From Streptomyces chryseus (GTDB lineage Bacteria > Actinomycetota > Actinomycetes > Streptomycetales > Streptomycetaceae), in assembly GCF_014650755.1 (NCBI RefSeq), contig NZ_BMVO01000017.1:1-64000 (forward strand): a stretch of 64,000 bases of DNA, in the 5' to 3' direction. Every line of letters starts with the position of its first letter. Position 1 is the first letter of the stretch. Below are positions 42,744 through 50,500 of the stretch, in pieces. The position numbers and the translations under genes were made by a program. The notes beneath the pieces are model-generated. The model was given only the letters and a program-made list of their open reading frames with translations. It was not told the DNA's origin and did no database searches.

Positions 42744-43744
42744 GCCGCGGGCTCCTGCGCGGGGACGGGTCCGCCCGCGAGGACCTGCTCCACCTCGGCG
42801 GGGCGGGGCATGGCGGACGAACAGGCGAGACGGGAGGCGACGATGGCGCCGGCGGCGTTGGCGTACCGCATGGTGTGCTCCAGGTCGCGGCCGGCGAGCA
42901 GCCCGTGGCACAGGGCCCCGCCGAAGGCGTCGCCCGCGCCGAGGCCGTTGAGCACCTCGACCGGTACGGGCGGCACTTCGGCGCTCGTGCCGTCGCGGTG
43001 TATCGCCAGCACCCCCTTGGGCCCCTGCTTGACGACGGCGAGTTCCACCCCGGCGGCGAGCAGGGCGCGGGCGGCGGCGTACGGTTCGCGCTCGCCGGTG
43101 GCGACCTCGCACTCGTCGAGGTTGCCGACCGCGACGGTGGCGCGGCGCAGGGCCTCGGCGTAGTACGGGCGGGCCTGGCCGGGGTCCCCGTCGCTCCAGA
43201 ACATCGGCCGCCAGTCGAGGTCGAGGACCGTCACGCGGCCCGCGTCGTGCGCGTCGCCGCGCGCCTCCAGCGCCGCGAGGGTCGTCGAGCGGCTCGGCTC
43301 CTCGCACAGGCCGGTGCCCGTGGTCCAGAAGATCCGCGCCGAACGGATCGCGTCGAGGTCCAGCTCCTCGGTCCGCAGTTCCAGATCGGGCGCCTTCGGC
43401 CGCCGGTAGAAGTAGAGCGGGAAGTCGTCCGGCGGGAAGATCTCGCAGAACGTCACCGGAGTCGGCAGGTCCGCGACGCCGGTCACCCAGCGGTCGTCGA
43501 CGCCGAACTCGCGGAGCTGCTGGTGGAGGTAGTCACCGAAGGGGTCGTTCCCGGTGCGGGTGACGAGGGCCGTGCGGCGGCCGAGCCGGGCCGCCGCGAC
43601 CGCCACGTTCGCCGCCGAGCCGCCGAGGAACCTGCCGAACGTCTCGACCCGAGCCAGCGGGACACCGGCCCGCAGGGGATAGAGGTCCACCCCGATCCGG
43701 CCCATCGCGATCAGGTCGTACGGCTCGTACGAGTTGGGCGGCAT
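42740..43744 (-). CDS. iolC: 5-dehydro-2-deoxygluconokinase
   Basis: 334 residues, PfkB/ribokinase fold. Begins DLIAMGRIGVDLYPLRAG. The sugar-binding loop is GRFLGGSAANVAVAAARLG, and the anion-hole/catalytic motif NGLGAGDAFGGALCHGLLAG with the Asp base. Phosphorylates the IolB product. First gene of the minus-strand inositol operon; the divergent IolE/MocC-like gene starts 126 nt away. Confidence 0.94.
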   Translation of the reverse strand: MPPNSYEPYDLIAMGRIGVDLYPLRAGVPLARVETFGRFLGGSAANVAVAAARLGRRTALVTRTGNDPFGDYLHQQLREFGVDDRWVTGVADLPTPVTFCEIFPPDDFPLYFYRRPKAPDLELRTEELDLDAIRSARIFWTTGTGLCEEPSRSTTLAALEARGDAHDAGRVTVLDLDWRPMFWSDGDPGQARPYYAEALRRATVAVGNLDECEVATGEREPYAAARALLAAGVELAVVKQGPKGVLAIHRDGTSAEVPPVPVEVLNGLGAGDAFGGALCHGLLAGRDLEHTMRYANAAGAIVASRLACSSAMPRPAEVEQVLAGGPVPAQEPAA

Positions 43745-43808
43745 GCGCGTCCCTCCGGTCCGGCGACTGCCCCCAGGTCTAGTGGCCTCCGCCGCGCCCT
43801 GTCAACAC

Positions 43809-43830
43809 TTTGTCCTTACATTCGGACGAA
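43809..43830. promoter_or_regulatory. Inverted repeat in the divergent inositol promoter region
   Basis: TTTGTCC and GGACGAA are separated by TTACATTC, followed by CGCTTGACAC, which could supply a -35 element. The position midway between iolC and the IolE/MocC-like gene suggests an operator for the inositol regulator, which is not in the window. Confidence 0.5.
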
Positions 43831-43870
43831 CGCTTGACACCCTTCGCGGACGGCCGGAAGGCTGGCGCCC

Positions 43871-44782
43871 ATGACCTCTCCCGCAACCGCATCGCACCGC
43901 ATCCGGGTGGGATCCGCCCCCGATTCCTGGGGAGTGTGGTTCCCCGAAGACCCGCTGCAGGTGCCCTGGGAACGCTTCCTCGACGAGGTCGCGGAGGCCG
44001 GTTACCCCTGGATCGAGCTCGGTCCGTACGGCTACCTCCCGACCGATCCCGCCCGGCTCGCCGACGAGACCGGCCGCCGCGGACTGTCGGTCTCGGCGGG
44101 CACCGTCTTCACCGGGCTGCACCGGGGGCCGGAGGTCTGGGACGCCACCTGGCGCCAGGTCGCGGACGTCGCCGAGCTGACCAGGGCCATGGGCGCGGAG
44201 CACCTGGTCGTCATCCCGTCGTTCTGGCGGGACGACAGGACCGGGGCGGTACTGGAGGAACGCACCCTCACGCCCGCCCAGTGGCGGACGCTCGCCCGGC
44301 AGACCGAGCGGCTCGGGCGCGAGGTGCGCGAGCGGTACGGGCTGAAGATCGTCGTCCACCCGCACGCGGACACCCACATCGACACCGAGGAGAACGTCAC
44401 CCGCTTCCTGGACGCGACCGACGCCGACCTGGTGTCGCTGTGCCTGGACACCGGCCACTACGCCTACTGCGGCGGGGACAGTGTCGAGCTGATCGAGACG
44501 TACGGGGAGCGGATCGGCTACCTCCACCTCAAGCAGGTCGATCCCGCGATCCTCGCCGAAGTCGTCGCGAAGGAGGTGCCGTTCGGGCCCGCCGTCGGGC
44601 GGGGCGTGATGTGCGAGCCGCCGGCCGGGGTGCCGGCGCTGGAGCCCGTACTGGCGGCGGCCCGGCGGCTGGACGTCGACCTGTTCGCGATCGTCGAGCA
44701 GGACATGTACCCGTGCCCCCCCGACAAGCCGTTGCCCATCGCCCGGCGCACGCGCCGCTTCCTGCGCTCCTGCGGGGCCTGA
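43871..44782 (+). CDS. Sugar isomerase/dehydratase-like TIM barrel, IolE/MocC family
   Basis: 303 residues. Starts RIRVGSAPDSWGVWFPEDP, then LDEVAEAGYPWIELGPYGYLP. Metal-site residues are seen in KIVVHPHADTHIDTEENV (His), LCLDTGHYAYCGGDS (Asp/His) and RIGYLHLKQVD (His). The family covers 2-keto-myo-inositol dehydratase and related isomerases. Divergent placement from iolC supports a step in inositol breakdown. No inositol dehydrogenase (iolG) or transporter is in the window. ATG 43871 is behind GGAAGG. Confidence 0.85.
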   Translation: MTSPATASHRIRVGSAPDSWGVWFPEDPLQVPWERFLDEVAEAGYPWIELGPYGYLPTDPARLADETGRRGLSVSAGTVFTGLHRGPEVWDATWRQVADVAELTRAMGAEHLVVIPSFWRDDRTGAVLEERTLTPAQWRTLARQTERLGREVRERYGLKIVVHPHADTHIDTEENVTRFLDATDADLVSLCLDTGHYAYCGGDSVELIETYGERIGYLHLKQVDPAILAEVVAKEVPFGPAVGRGVMCEPPAGVPALEPVLAAARRLDVDLFAIVEQDMYPCPPDKPLPIARRTRRFLRSCGA

Positions 44783-45012
44783 CGCGCGGCGGATCCCCGG
44801 CGGATCACCCGCCGCACTGTCACATTCGTTGAACTCCTGTCACACATGTCTCCGTTACGCGGGTCTTCCGTCACAGGCGTACGACAGCCCCTCTCCCCTC
44901 GTCACTCCGCGTCGTTCAACCGGCACAGGCTGAGTGATCGCCAGCGTTCGCGCCCCAGCCCCCCCGACGGCCCCCCGGCCGCCGCTGGGGCGGACGCAGG
45001 GAGGTGCCACAG

Positions 45013-45210
45013 ATGACTGACCGCAGACTCTGGTCGTACAAGGAGATCGCCGCGCACATCCGGGTCCAGCCGGACACCGTGCGCTCCTACCGCAAGCACG
45101 GGCTGCTGCCCGCGCCCGACCACGTGGAGGACGGCAAGCCGTACTGGTACCCGGACACCATCCGGGTCTGGGTCTCACGCCGGCCAGGAAACAAAGGCCG
45201 TAAGGAATGA
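45013..45210 (+). CDS. Small MerR/AlpA-like helix-turn-helix protein
   Basis: 65 residues: LWSYKEIAAHIRVQPDTVRSYRKHGLLPAPDHVEDGKPYWYPDTIRVWVSRRPGNKG. One winged-helix DNA-binding domain and a basic tail, with no ligand domain. Similar proteins act as excisionases or minor regulators, often near integrated elements; no integrase is nearby. ATG 45013 with GGGAGGTGCC. Stands alone between the inositol genes and the small peptide gene. Confidence 0.82.
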   Translation: MTDRRLWSYKEIAAHIRVQPDTVRSYRKHGLLPAPDHVEDGKPYWYPDTIRVWVSRRPGNKGRKE

Positions 45211-45471
45211 GCGGCTCCCACCGGTAAATGCCGTTTTCGCTTCCCCTGTACATGGATACACCGAAGATGCAGACATCTCACGTGATCTCATTTCTGATAG
45301 CCGCGCACATCTTTTGCGGGGCTATTTCGTGCGTGGAAAGCTGCACGTCAGGGGGATCTTGTGACGCTGAAGTGCACACGGGAAGGAGACCCGGCAGTAG
45401 GTTGCCGGTCGGTCGGCGGGCGTGATTGCATCCACTTCGGGAACCCCATCGCATTAATGAAAGGGCGAGTA

Positions 45472-45690
45472 ATGCGCAACAACTTCACCTCCGGGATCGA
45501 GACCAGCGAGCTTTCCGACGACGCGCTGGACGGCGTGTCCGGCGGCCTGGCCCACGCCGGCGCCGACGTGGCCGGCCACAGCGCCTCCGTGTGCGTCGGC
45601 GACGTCGCCGGAGCCGCCGAGTCCGCCGCCGCCTCCCTGCCGCTCTCGCAGGTCACCGGCCTCGTCTCGGTACGGACCAGCGGCATCTGA
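45472..45690 (+). CDS. 72-residue peptide with double-glycine leader, orphan RiPP/bacteriocin-like precursor
   Basis: The leader MRNNFTSGIETSELSDDALDGVSGG matches the pattern ELSDxxLDxVSGG of class II lanthipeptide and Nif11/NHLP-type leaders. Cleavage after GG would release a ~47-residue core starting LAHAGADVAGHSASVCVG, Ala/Ser/Val-rich with a single Cys and six to seven Ser/Thr. No LanM, peptidase-transporter or other maturation enzyme is in the 19 kb that follow or nearby upstream. ATG 45472 has AAGGGCGAG upstream; longer in-frame starts (45457, GTG 45361) are possible. Confidence 0.75.
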   Translation: MRNNFTSGIETSELSDDALDGVSGGLAHAGADVAGHSASVCVGDVAGAAESAAASLPLSQVTGLVSVRTSGI

Positions 45691-45838
45691 GGACGCCCAC
45701 CGCAGGAGCATTGCTCGACCCGCCGGCACGGGTGAACGCCGGCAGGTCCACCCGAACCCCGGAACTTCGCGTTCCGGGGTTCGTCGCGTTTCCCGGAGCG
45801 GTCCGACCCTCGCGCGGTGCGGCGAGCCGCTCGCATTA

Positions 45839-45855
45839 ATACCCCCTAGGGGTAT
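45839..45855. promoter_or_regulatory. CsoR operator (copper-responsive)
   Basis: ATACCCCCTAGGGGTAT, a G/C-tract palindrome matching actinomycete CsoR boxes, 84 nt upstream of the copZ start. The regulator gene itself is not in the window. Cu(I) binding by CsoR would release it and turn on copZ-copA. Confidence 0.88.
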
Positions 45856-45938
45856 AGTGTGCAGTGTCGGGACGTCACGGTGTTCCCGTGGCTCTCCGGA
45901 GCACCACGACTGCGTACGCCTTCGAGAGGGAGAACGAC

Positions 45939-46247
45939 ATGACCGCCGAGACCAAGACCGAGGCCACCGCGACCGGCTCCTGCTGCTCGCCGTCCGGCTC
46001 CTGCCACGACACCTCGGCCGACGTACAGCTGGGCTCCGTCACCACCGTCTACCAGGTGACCGGGATGACCTGCGGCCACTGCGAGGGCGCGGTCTCCGCC
46101 GAGGTCTCGGAGATCCCCGGCGTCACCTCGGTGAAGGCGGTCGCCTCCACCGGGCAGGTGACGGTCGTGTCCGACGCGCCGCTGGACGTCGAGGCCGTGC
46201 GCGCCGCCGTCGACGAGGCGGGTTACGAGCTGACCGGCCAGGTCTGA
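45939..46247 (+). CDS. copZ: Copper chaperone with Cys-rich N-terminal extension
   Basis: 102 residues. HMA domain from ~35 with TTVYQVTGMTCGHCEGAVSAEV (Cu-binding Cys pair) through DEAGYELTG. Most CopZ proteins are ~70 aa. The extra N-terminus GSCCSPSGSCHDTS carries three more Cys and a His, possibly a second Cu(I) site. Upstream CsoR box; the copA gene follows after 114 nt. ATG with GAGAGGGAG. Confidence 0.93.
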   Translation: MTAETKTEATATGSCCSPSGSCHDTSADVQLGSVTTVYQVTGMTCGHCEGAVSAEVSEIPGVTSVKAVASTGQVTVVSDAPLDVEAVRAAVDEAGYELTGQV

Positions 46248-46361
46248 GCACCGCCGGCCCGCCGACCGGGCCGGACCACCGCCGGACCGCCTTTTCCGGC
46301 CCGTACGGGACCAGCCCGTACCGGCCCCCTACGGCCCGGCCCGTTTCCTGGAGCGACGAAG

Positions 46362-48674
46362 ATGACCAGCACCGCGCAAGAGGCCCCGACGCCGGCCGTG
46401 GGCACGTCCCGTGTCGAGCTGTCCATCGGCGGCATGACGTGCGCCTCCTGCGCCGCCCGGATCGAGAAGAAGCTCAACCGGATGGACGGCGTCCACGCCA
46501 CCGTCAACTACGCGACGGCGAAGGCGAGGATCAGTCACGCCGAGGCGGTGAGCGTCGCGGACCTCATCTCCACCGTCGAGAAGACCGGGTACACCGCCGA
46601 GGAGCCCGCACCGCCCGCCCCCGCCCCCTCTCCCGCCCCGGCGGAGCGGCCGGCAGCCGAGCGGCGGCGGGACGACGATCCCGGGCTCGCCTCGCTGCGG
46701 CAGCGCCTCCTGGTCTCGCTCACGCTCGCCGTACCCGTCGTCGCCCTCGCGATGGTTCCCTCGCTCCAGTTCGACAACTGGCAGTGGCTGTCGCTGACCC
46801 TCGCCGCGCCGGTGGTCATCTGGGGCGGGCTGCCGTTCCACCGGGCCGCCTGGACCAACGTCCGGCACGGTGCGGCCACCATGGACACCCTCGTCTCGGT
46901 CGGCACGCTCGCCGCCTTCGGCTGGTCGCTGTGGGCCCTGTTCCTCGGGCACGCGGGCGAGCCCGGCATGCGCCACGGTTTCGAGTTCACCGCGTCGCGG
47001 CACGCCGGCGGCGCGTCGGCCGTCTACCTCGAAGTCGCCGCGGGAGTCGTCACGTTCATCCTCCTCGGCCGCTACCTGGAGGCGAAGGCCAAGCGGAAGG
47101 CCGGCTCCGCGCTGCGTGCCCTGATGGAGCTGGGCTCGAAGGACGTCACCGTGCTGCGCGGGGGCGGGGAGGTGCGCGTCCCGGTCGACGACCTCGGCGT
47201 CGGTGACCACTTCGTCGTACGGCCCGGCGAGAAGATCGCCACCGACGGCACCGTCGTCGAAGGAAGCTCGGCGGTCGACGCGTCCATGCTGACCGGAGAG
47301 TCCGTGCCGGTGGACGTGACGACCGGGGACAGTGTCACGGGCGCCACCGTGAACACCTTCGGCCGGATCGTCGTCGAGGCGACCCGGGTCGGCGCCGACA
47401 CCCGGCTCGCCCGCATGGCCCGCCTCGTGGAGGACGCGCAGAACGGCAAGGCCGCCGTGCAGCGCCTGGCGGACCGCGTCTCGGCGGTCTTCGTGCCGGT
47501 GGTGCTGCTCCTCGCACTCGGCACGCTCGTCACCTGGCTGCTCGTCACGGACGACCCGACCGCCTCCTTCACGGCGGCCGTCGCGGTGCTGATCATCGCC
47601 TGTCCGTGCGCGCTGGGCCTGGCCACGCCGACCGCGCTCATGGTGGGCACGGGGCGGGGCGCCCAGCTCGGGATCCTGATCAAGGGTCCGGAGGTGCTGG
47701 AGTCGACCCGTCGCGTGGACACCGTCGTACTCGACAAGACGGGGACCGTCACGACGGGGCGGATGGAGCTCCAGGAGGTCCACGCGGCGCCCGGCACCGA
47801 CGAGGCGCTGCTCCTGCGCCTCGCGGGCGCCGTGGAGCACGCCTCCGAGCACCCGGTCGCGCGGGCCGTCGCGGCGGGCGCCGCCGGGCGGACCGGCCCG
47901 CTGCCCGCCGTGGAGGGGTTCGAGAGCCTTCCGGGGCTCGGGGTGCGCGGTGTCGTCGACGGCCTCGAGGTGCTCGTCGGGCGCGAGGCGCTGCTCGCCG
48001 GGTCCGGGGTCGAGCTGCCGCCGGCGCTGGCCGGGGCCAGGGCCGCGGCCGAGGCCGGCGGGCGTACGGCGGTGCTCGTGGCCTGGGGCGGCGCGGCGCG
48101 CGGCGTACTGGGCGTCGCGGACGCGGTGAAGGAGACCAGCGCCGAGGCGGTGGCCCTGCTGCGCGGGCTCGGTCTCACCCCGGTCCTGCTGACCGGCGAC
48201 AACCGGGCGGTGGCCGAGTCGGTGGCGCGCGCGGTGGGGATCGCGCGGGACGACGTGTACGCCGAGGTCCTGCCGGAGGACAAGGCCGACGTCGTGAAGC
48301 GGTTGCGGGCCCGGGGGCGCAGCGTGGCGATGGTCGGTGACGGCGTGAACGACGCCGCGGCGCTGGCCGCGGCGGATCTGGGTCTGGCGATGGGCACGGG
48401 GACGGACGCCGCCATCGAGGCGGGCGATCTGACGCTCGTCCGTGGAGATCTCAGAGTGGCGGCGGACGCGATCCTGCTGTCGCGCCGGACCCTGGCCACC
48501 ATCAAGGGCAACTTGTTCTGGGCCTTCGGCTACAACGTGGCCGCCCTGCCGTTGGCGGCCGCCGGGCTGCTCAACCCCATGATCGCCGGATTTGCGATGG
48601 CGCTTTCCTCGGTGTTCGTAGTGACAAACAGCCTCAGGCTGCGTACCTTCACAGGACGCACACAAAGTGATTGA
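46362..48674 (+). CDS. copA: Cu(I)-exporting P1B-type ATPase
   Basis: 770 residues. One N-terminal HMA domain (GMTCASCAARIEKKLNRMDG), then eight spans. Ion-channel motif IIACPCALGLATPTALMVGTG (CPC), phosphorylation site VVLDKTGTVTTG, actuator MLTGES, nucleotide-domain HP motif EHASEHPVARAV, hinge MVGDGVNDAAALAAADLGLAMGTGTD. Pumps Cu(I) out of the cytoplasm using ATP, receiving it from CopZ. A Pro/Ala linker (~85-105) separates HMA from the membrane core. Confidence 0.96.
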   Translation: MTSTAQEAPTPAVGTSRVELSIGGMTCASCAARIEKKLNRMDGVHATVNYATAKARISHAEAVSVADLISTVEKTGYTAEEPAPPAPAPSPAPAERPAAERRRDDDPGLASLRQRLLVSLTLAVPVVALAMVPSLQFDNWQWLSLTLAAPVVIWGGLPFHRAAWTNVRHGAATMDTLVSVGTLAAFGWSLWALFLGHAGEPGMRHGFEFTASRHAGGASAVYLEVAAGVVTFILLGRYLEAKAKRKAGSALRALMELGSKDVTVLRGGGEVRVPVDDLGVGDHFVVRPGEKIATDGTVVEGSSAVDASMLTGESVPVDVTTGDSVTGATVNTFGRIVVEATRVGADTRLARMARLVEDAQNGKAAVQRLADRVSAVFVPVVLLLALGTLVTWLLVTDDPTASFTAAVAVLIIACPCALGLATPTALMVGTGRGAQLGILIKGPEVLESTRRVDTVVLDKTGTVTTGRMELQEVHAAPGTDEALLLRLAGAVEHASEHPVARAVAAGAAGRTGPLPAVEGFESLPGLGVRGVVDGLEVLVGREALLAGSGVELPPALAGARAAAEAGGRTAVLVAWGGAARGVLGVADAVKETSAEAVALLRGLGLTPVLLTGDNRAVAESVARAVGIARDDVYAEVLPEDKADVVKRLRARGRSVAMVGDGVNDAAALAAADLGLAMGTGTDAAIEAGDLTLVRGDLRVAADAILLSRRTLATIKGNLFWAFGYNVAALPLAAAGLLNPMIAGFAMALSSVFVVTNSLRLRTFTGRTQSD

Positions 48675-49014
48675 CGTCACTGAGATTTGAGGGTAACCAT
48701 TCGGCCGGCTCGCGAGTCTAAGTGGGCGATGCCAAGAACGTCTTGGGGGACGTTCGCGGACATGTCTTGGGGGACATTCCGGGCAAGCGTTGGCCGGGGC
48801 ACGTGCACCGGGGAGCTATGAGCGGCCCTCCCGTACGTACGCGTCCCGGCAGACCGCGTGTGGAGCTTCTGTGCCCAACAGACGCCCGGCCGGATCCCGT
48901 GGGGGGAATCCGCTCCGGGGAAAGGGAAGCGCCCCGCCTCGCCGACCCGTGGGGGGATCGGCAGCGGGGCGCTTTCCGCTTTTCAGCGGGTGACGCGGTG
49001 CGGCGCGGTGGGCG
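48675..49014. other. 340-nt intergenic stretch with a 24-nt direct repeat
   Basis: After copA there is GTGATTGACGTCACTGAG with a TGACGTCA palindrome (48672-48679). Then two copies of GTCTTGGGGGACRTTC at 48740-48755 and 48764-48779 (24-nt period, one mismatch). A 113-codon frame over them (48722-49063) overlaps the terminator and gltA end and has no family sequence, so I call no gene. The last part is the hairpin below. Confidence 0.5.
48925..48977. terminator. Hairpin terminator downstream of gltA
   Basis: AAGCGCCCCGC and its complement GCGGGGCGCTT with a partly paired inner segment (CGCCGA/TCGGC), 38 nt beyond the gltA stop on the minus strand; could also stop copA readthrough. Confidence 0.7.
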
Positions 49015-50304
49015 TCAGCGGCCTTCGACCGGCACGAAGTCGCGCAGGACCTCGCCCGTGTAGATCTGGCGCGGGCGGCCGATGCGGGAACCGGGCTCCT
49101 TGATCATCTCGTGCCACTGGGCGATCCAGCCCGGCAGACGGCCCAGCGCGAAGAGCACCGTGAACATCTCGGTCGGGAAGCCCATGGCCCGGTAGATCAG
49201 GCCGGTGTAGAAGTCGACGTTCGGGTAGAGCTTGCGCTCCACGAAGTACTCGTCGGCCAGCGCGTGCTCTTCGAGCTTCAGCGCGATGTCGAGCAGCTCG
49301 TCGTCCTTGCCCAGGGCGGAGAGAACGTCGTGCGCCGCGGCCTTGATGATCTTCGCCCGGGGGTCGAAGTTCTTGTAGACGCGGTGCCCGAAGCCCATGA
49401 GCTTCACGCCGTCTTCCTTGTTCTTCACCTTGCGGATGAAGTTGTCGACGTCGCCGCCGTCGGCCTGGATGCCTTCCAGCATCTCCAGGACGGACTGGTT
49501 GGCGCCACCGTGCAGCGGGCCCCACAGGGCGCTGATGCCGGCGGAGATGGAGGCGAACATGTTCGCCTGCGAGGAGCCGACCAGACGCACGGTGGAGGTC
49601 GAACAGTTCTGCTCGTGGTCCGCGTGCAGGATCAGCAGCTTCTCCAGCGCCGCGACCACGACCGGGTCCGGCACGTACTCCTGCGCGGGGACCGAGAAGG
49701 TCATGCGCAGGAAGTTCTCGACGTACCCGAGGTCGTTGCTCGGGTAGACGAAGGGGTGGCCGATCGACTTCTTGTACGCGTACGCCGCGATGGTCGGCAG
49801 CTTGGCGAGGAGGCGGATCGTCGAAAGGTGACGCTGCTTCTCGTCGAACGGGTTGTGGCTGTCCTGGTAGAACGTCGACAGCGCGCTGACCACCGACGAC
49901 AGCATGGCCATCGGGTGCGCGTCGCGCGGGAAGCCGTCGAAGAACCGCTTCACGTCCTCGTGCAGCAGCGTGTGCTGGGTGATCTCGTTCCTGAAGGCGG
50001 CGAGCTCGTCGACCTTGGGAAGCTCACCGTTGATCAGCAGGTACGCCACCTCGACGAAGGTGGAACCGTCGGCCAGCTGCTCGATGGGATATCCGCGGTA
50101 GCGCAGAATGCCCTGCTCACCGTCGAGGTAGGTGATCGCGGATTTATAGGCAGCCGTGTTGCCGTATCCGCTGTCGAGAGTCACCAGACCGGTCTGAGCC
50201 CGGAGCTTCCCGATGTCGAAGCCCTTGTCGCCGACGGTGCTGTCGATCACCGGGTAGGTGTACTCGTCATCGCCGTACCGCAGTACTACAGAGTTGTCGC
50301 TCAC
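49015..50304 (-). CDS. gltA: Citrate synthase (type I/II hexameric-like, primary TCA enzyme)
   Basis: 429 residues from GTG 50304 (VSDNSVVLRYGDDEYTYPVIDSTVG). Catalytic residues: His in LHADHEQNCSTSTVRLVGSS, His in GPLHGGANQSVLEMLEG and Asp in GHRVYKNFDPRAKIIK, with the citrate-binding Arg in MGFGHRVY. Length and N-terminal domain match the primary citrate synthase of streptomycetes. The longer frame to 50361 is rejected because the family N-terminus starts at the GTG. Alone in its unit. Confidence 0.96.
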   Translation of the reverse strand: MSDNSVVLRYGDDEYTYPVIDSTVGDKGFDIGKLRAQTGLVTLDSGYGNTAAYKSAITYLDGEQGILRYRGYPIEQLADGSTFVEVAYLLINGELPKVDELAAFRNEITQHTLLHEDVKRFFDGFPRDAHPMAMLSSVVSALSTFYQDSHNPFDEKQRHLSTIRLLAKLPTIAAYAYKKSIGHPFVYPSNDLGYVENFLRMTFSVPAQEYVPDPVVVAALEKLLILHADHEQNCSTSTVRLVGSSQANMFASISAGISALWGPLHGGANQSVLEMLEGIQADGGDVDNFIRKVKNKEDGVKLMGFGHRVYKNFDPRAKIIKAAAHDVLSALGKDDELLDIALKLEEHALADEYFVERKLYPNVDFYTGLIYRAMGFPTEMFTVLFALGRLPGWIAQWHEMIKEPGSRIGRPRQIYTGEVLRDFVPVEGR

Positions 50305-50500
50305 GTCATCCCTCACCGACGTAGTGCCTCTTCTTCGAGGTGCCCTGACTGTCTCTACCATCCCCCATTTGGCTCAGCAGAGTGCACTCGGGGTCGGCCA
50401 TTAGGCCCATTCGCGGCACTCAGTGCCGCCAACCTGCTCATCCTGCCCCCTTACCCCCAGTTCTGGAAGTCGAGCGAGACGTTTGCCATGAACAGTCCCC

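Noticed and set aside
45472..45690. Two-gene lanthipeptide cluster with the small HTH protein
   Set aside because: No LanM, LanB/C or protease-transporter frame is present within the window around it; only the peptide is supported.
48722..49063. 113-codon frame after copA
   Set aside because: Runs through a direct repeat and a terminator into the end of gltA; no domain, no good ribosome site.
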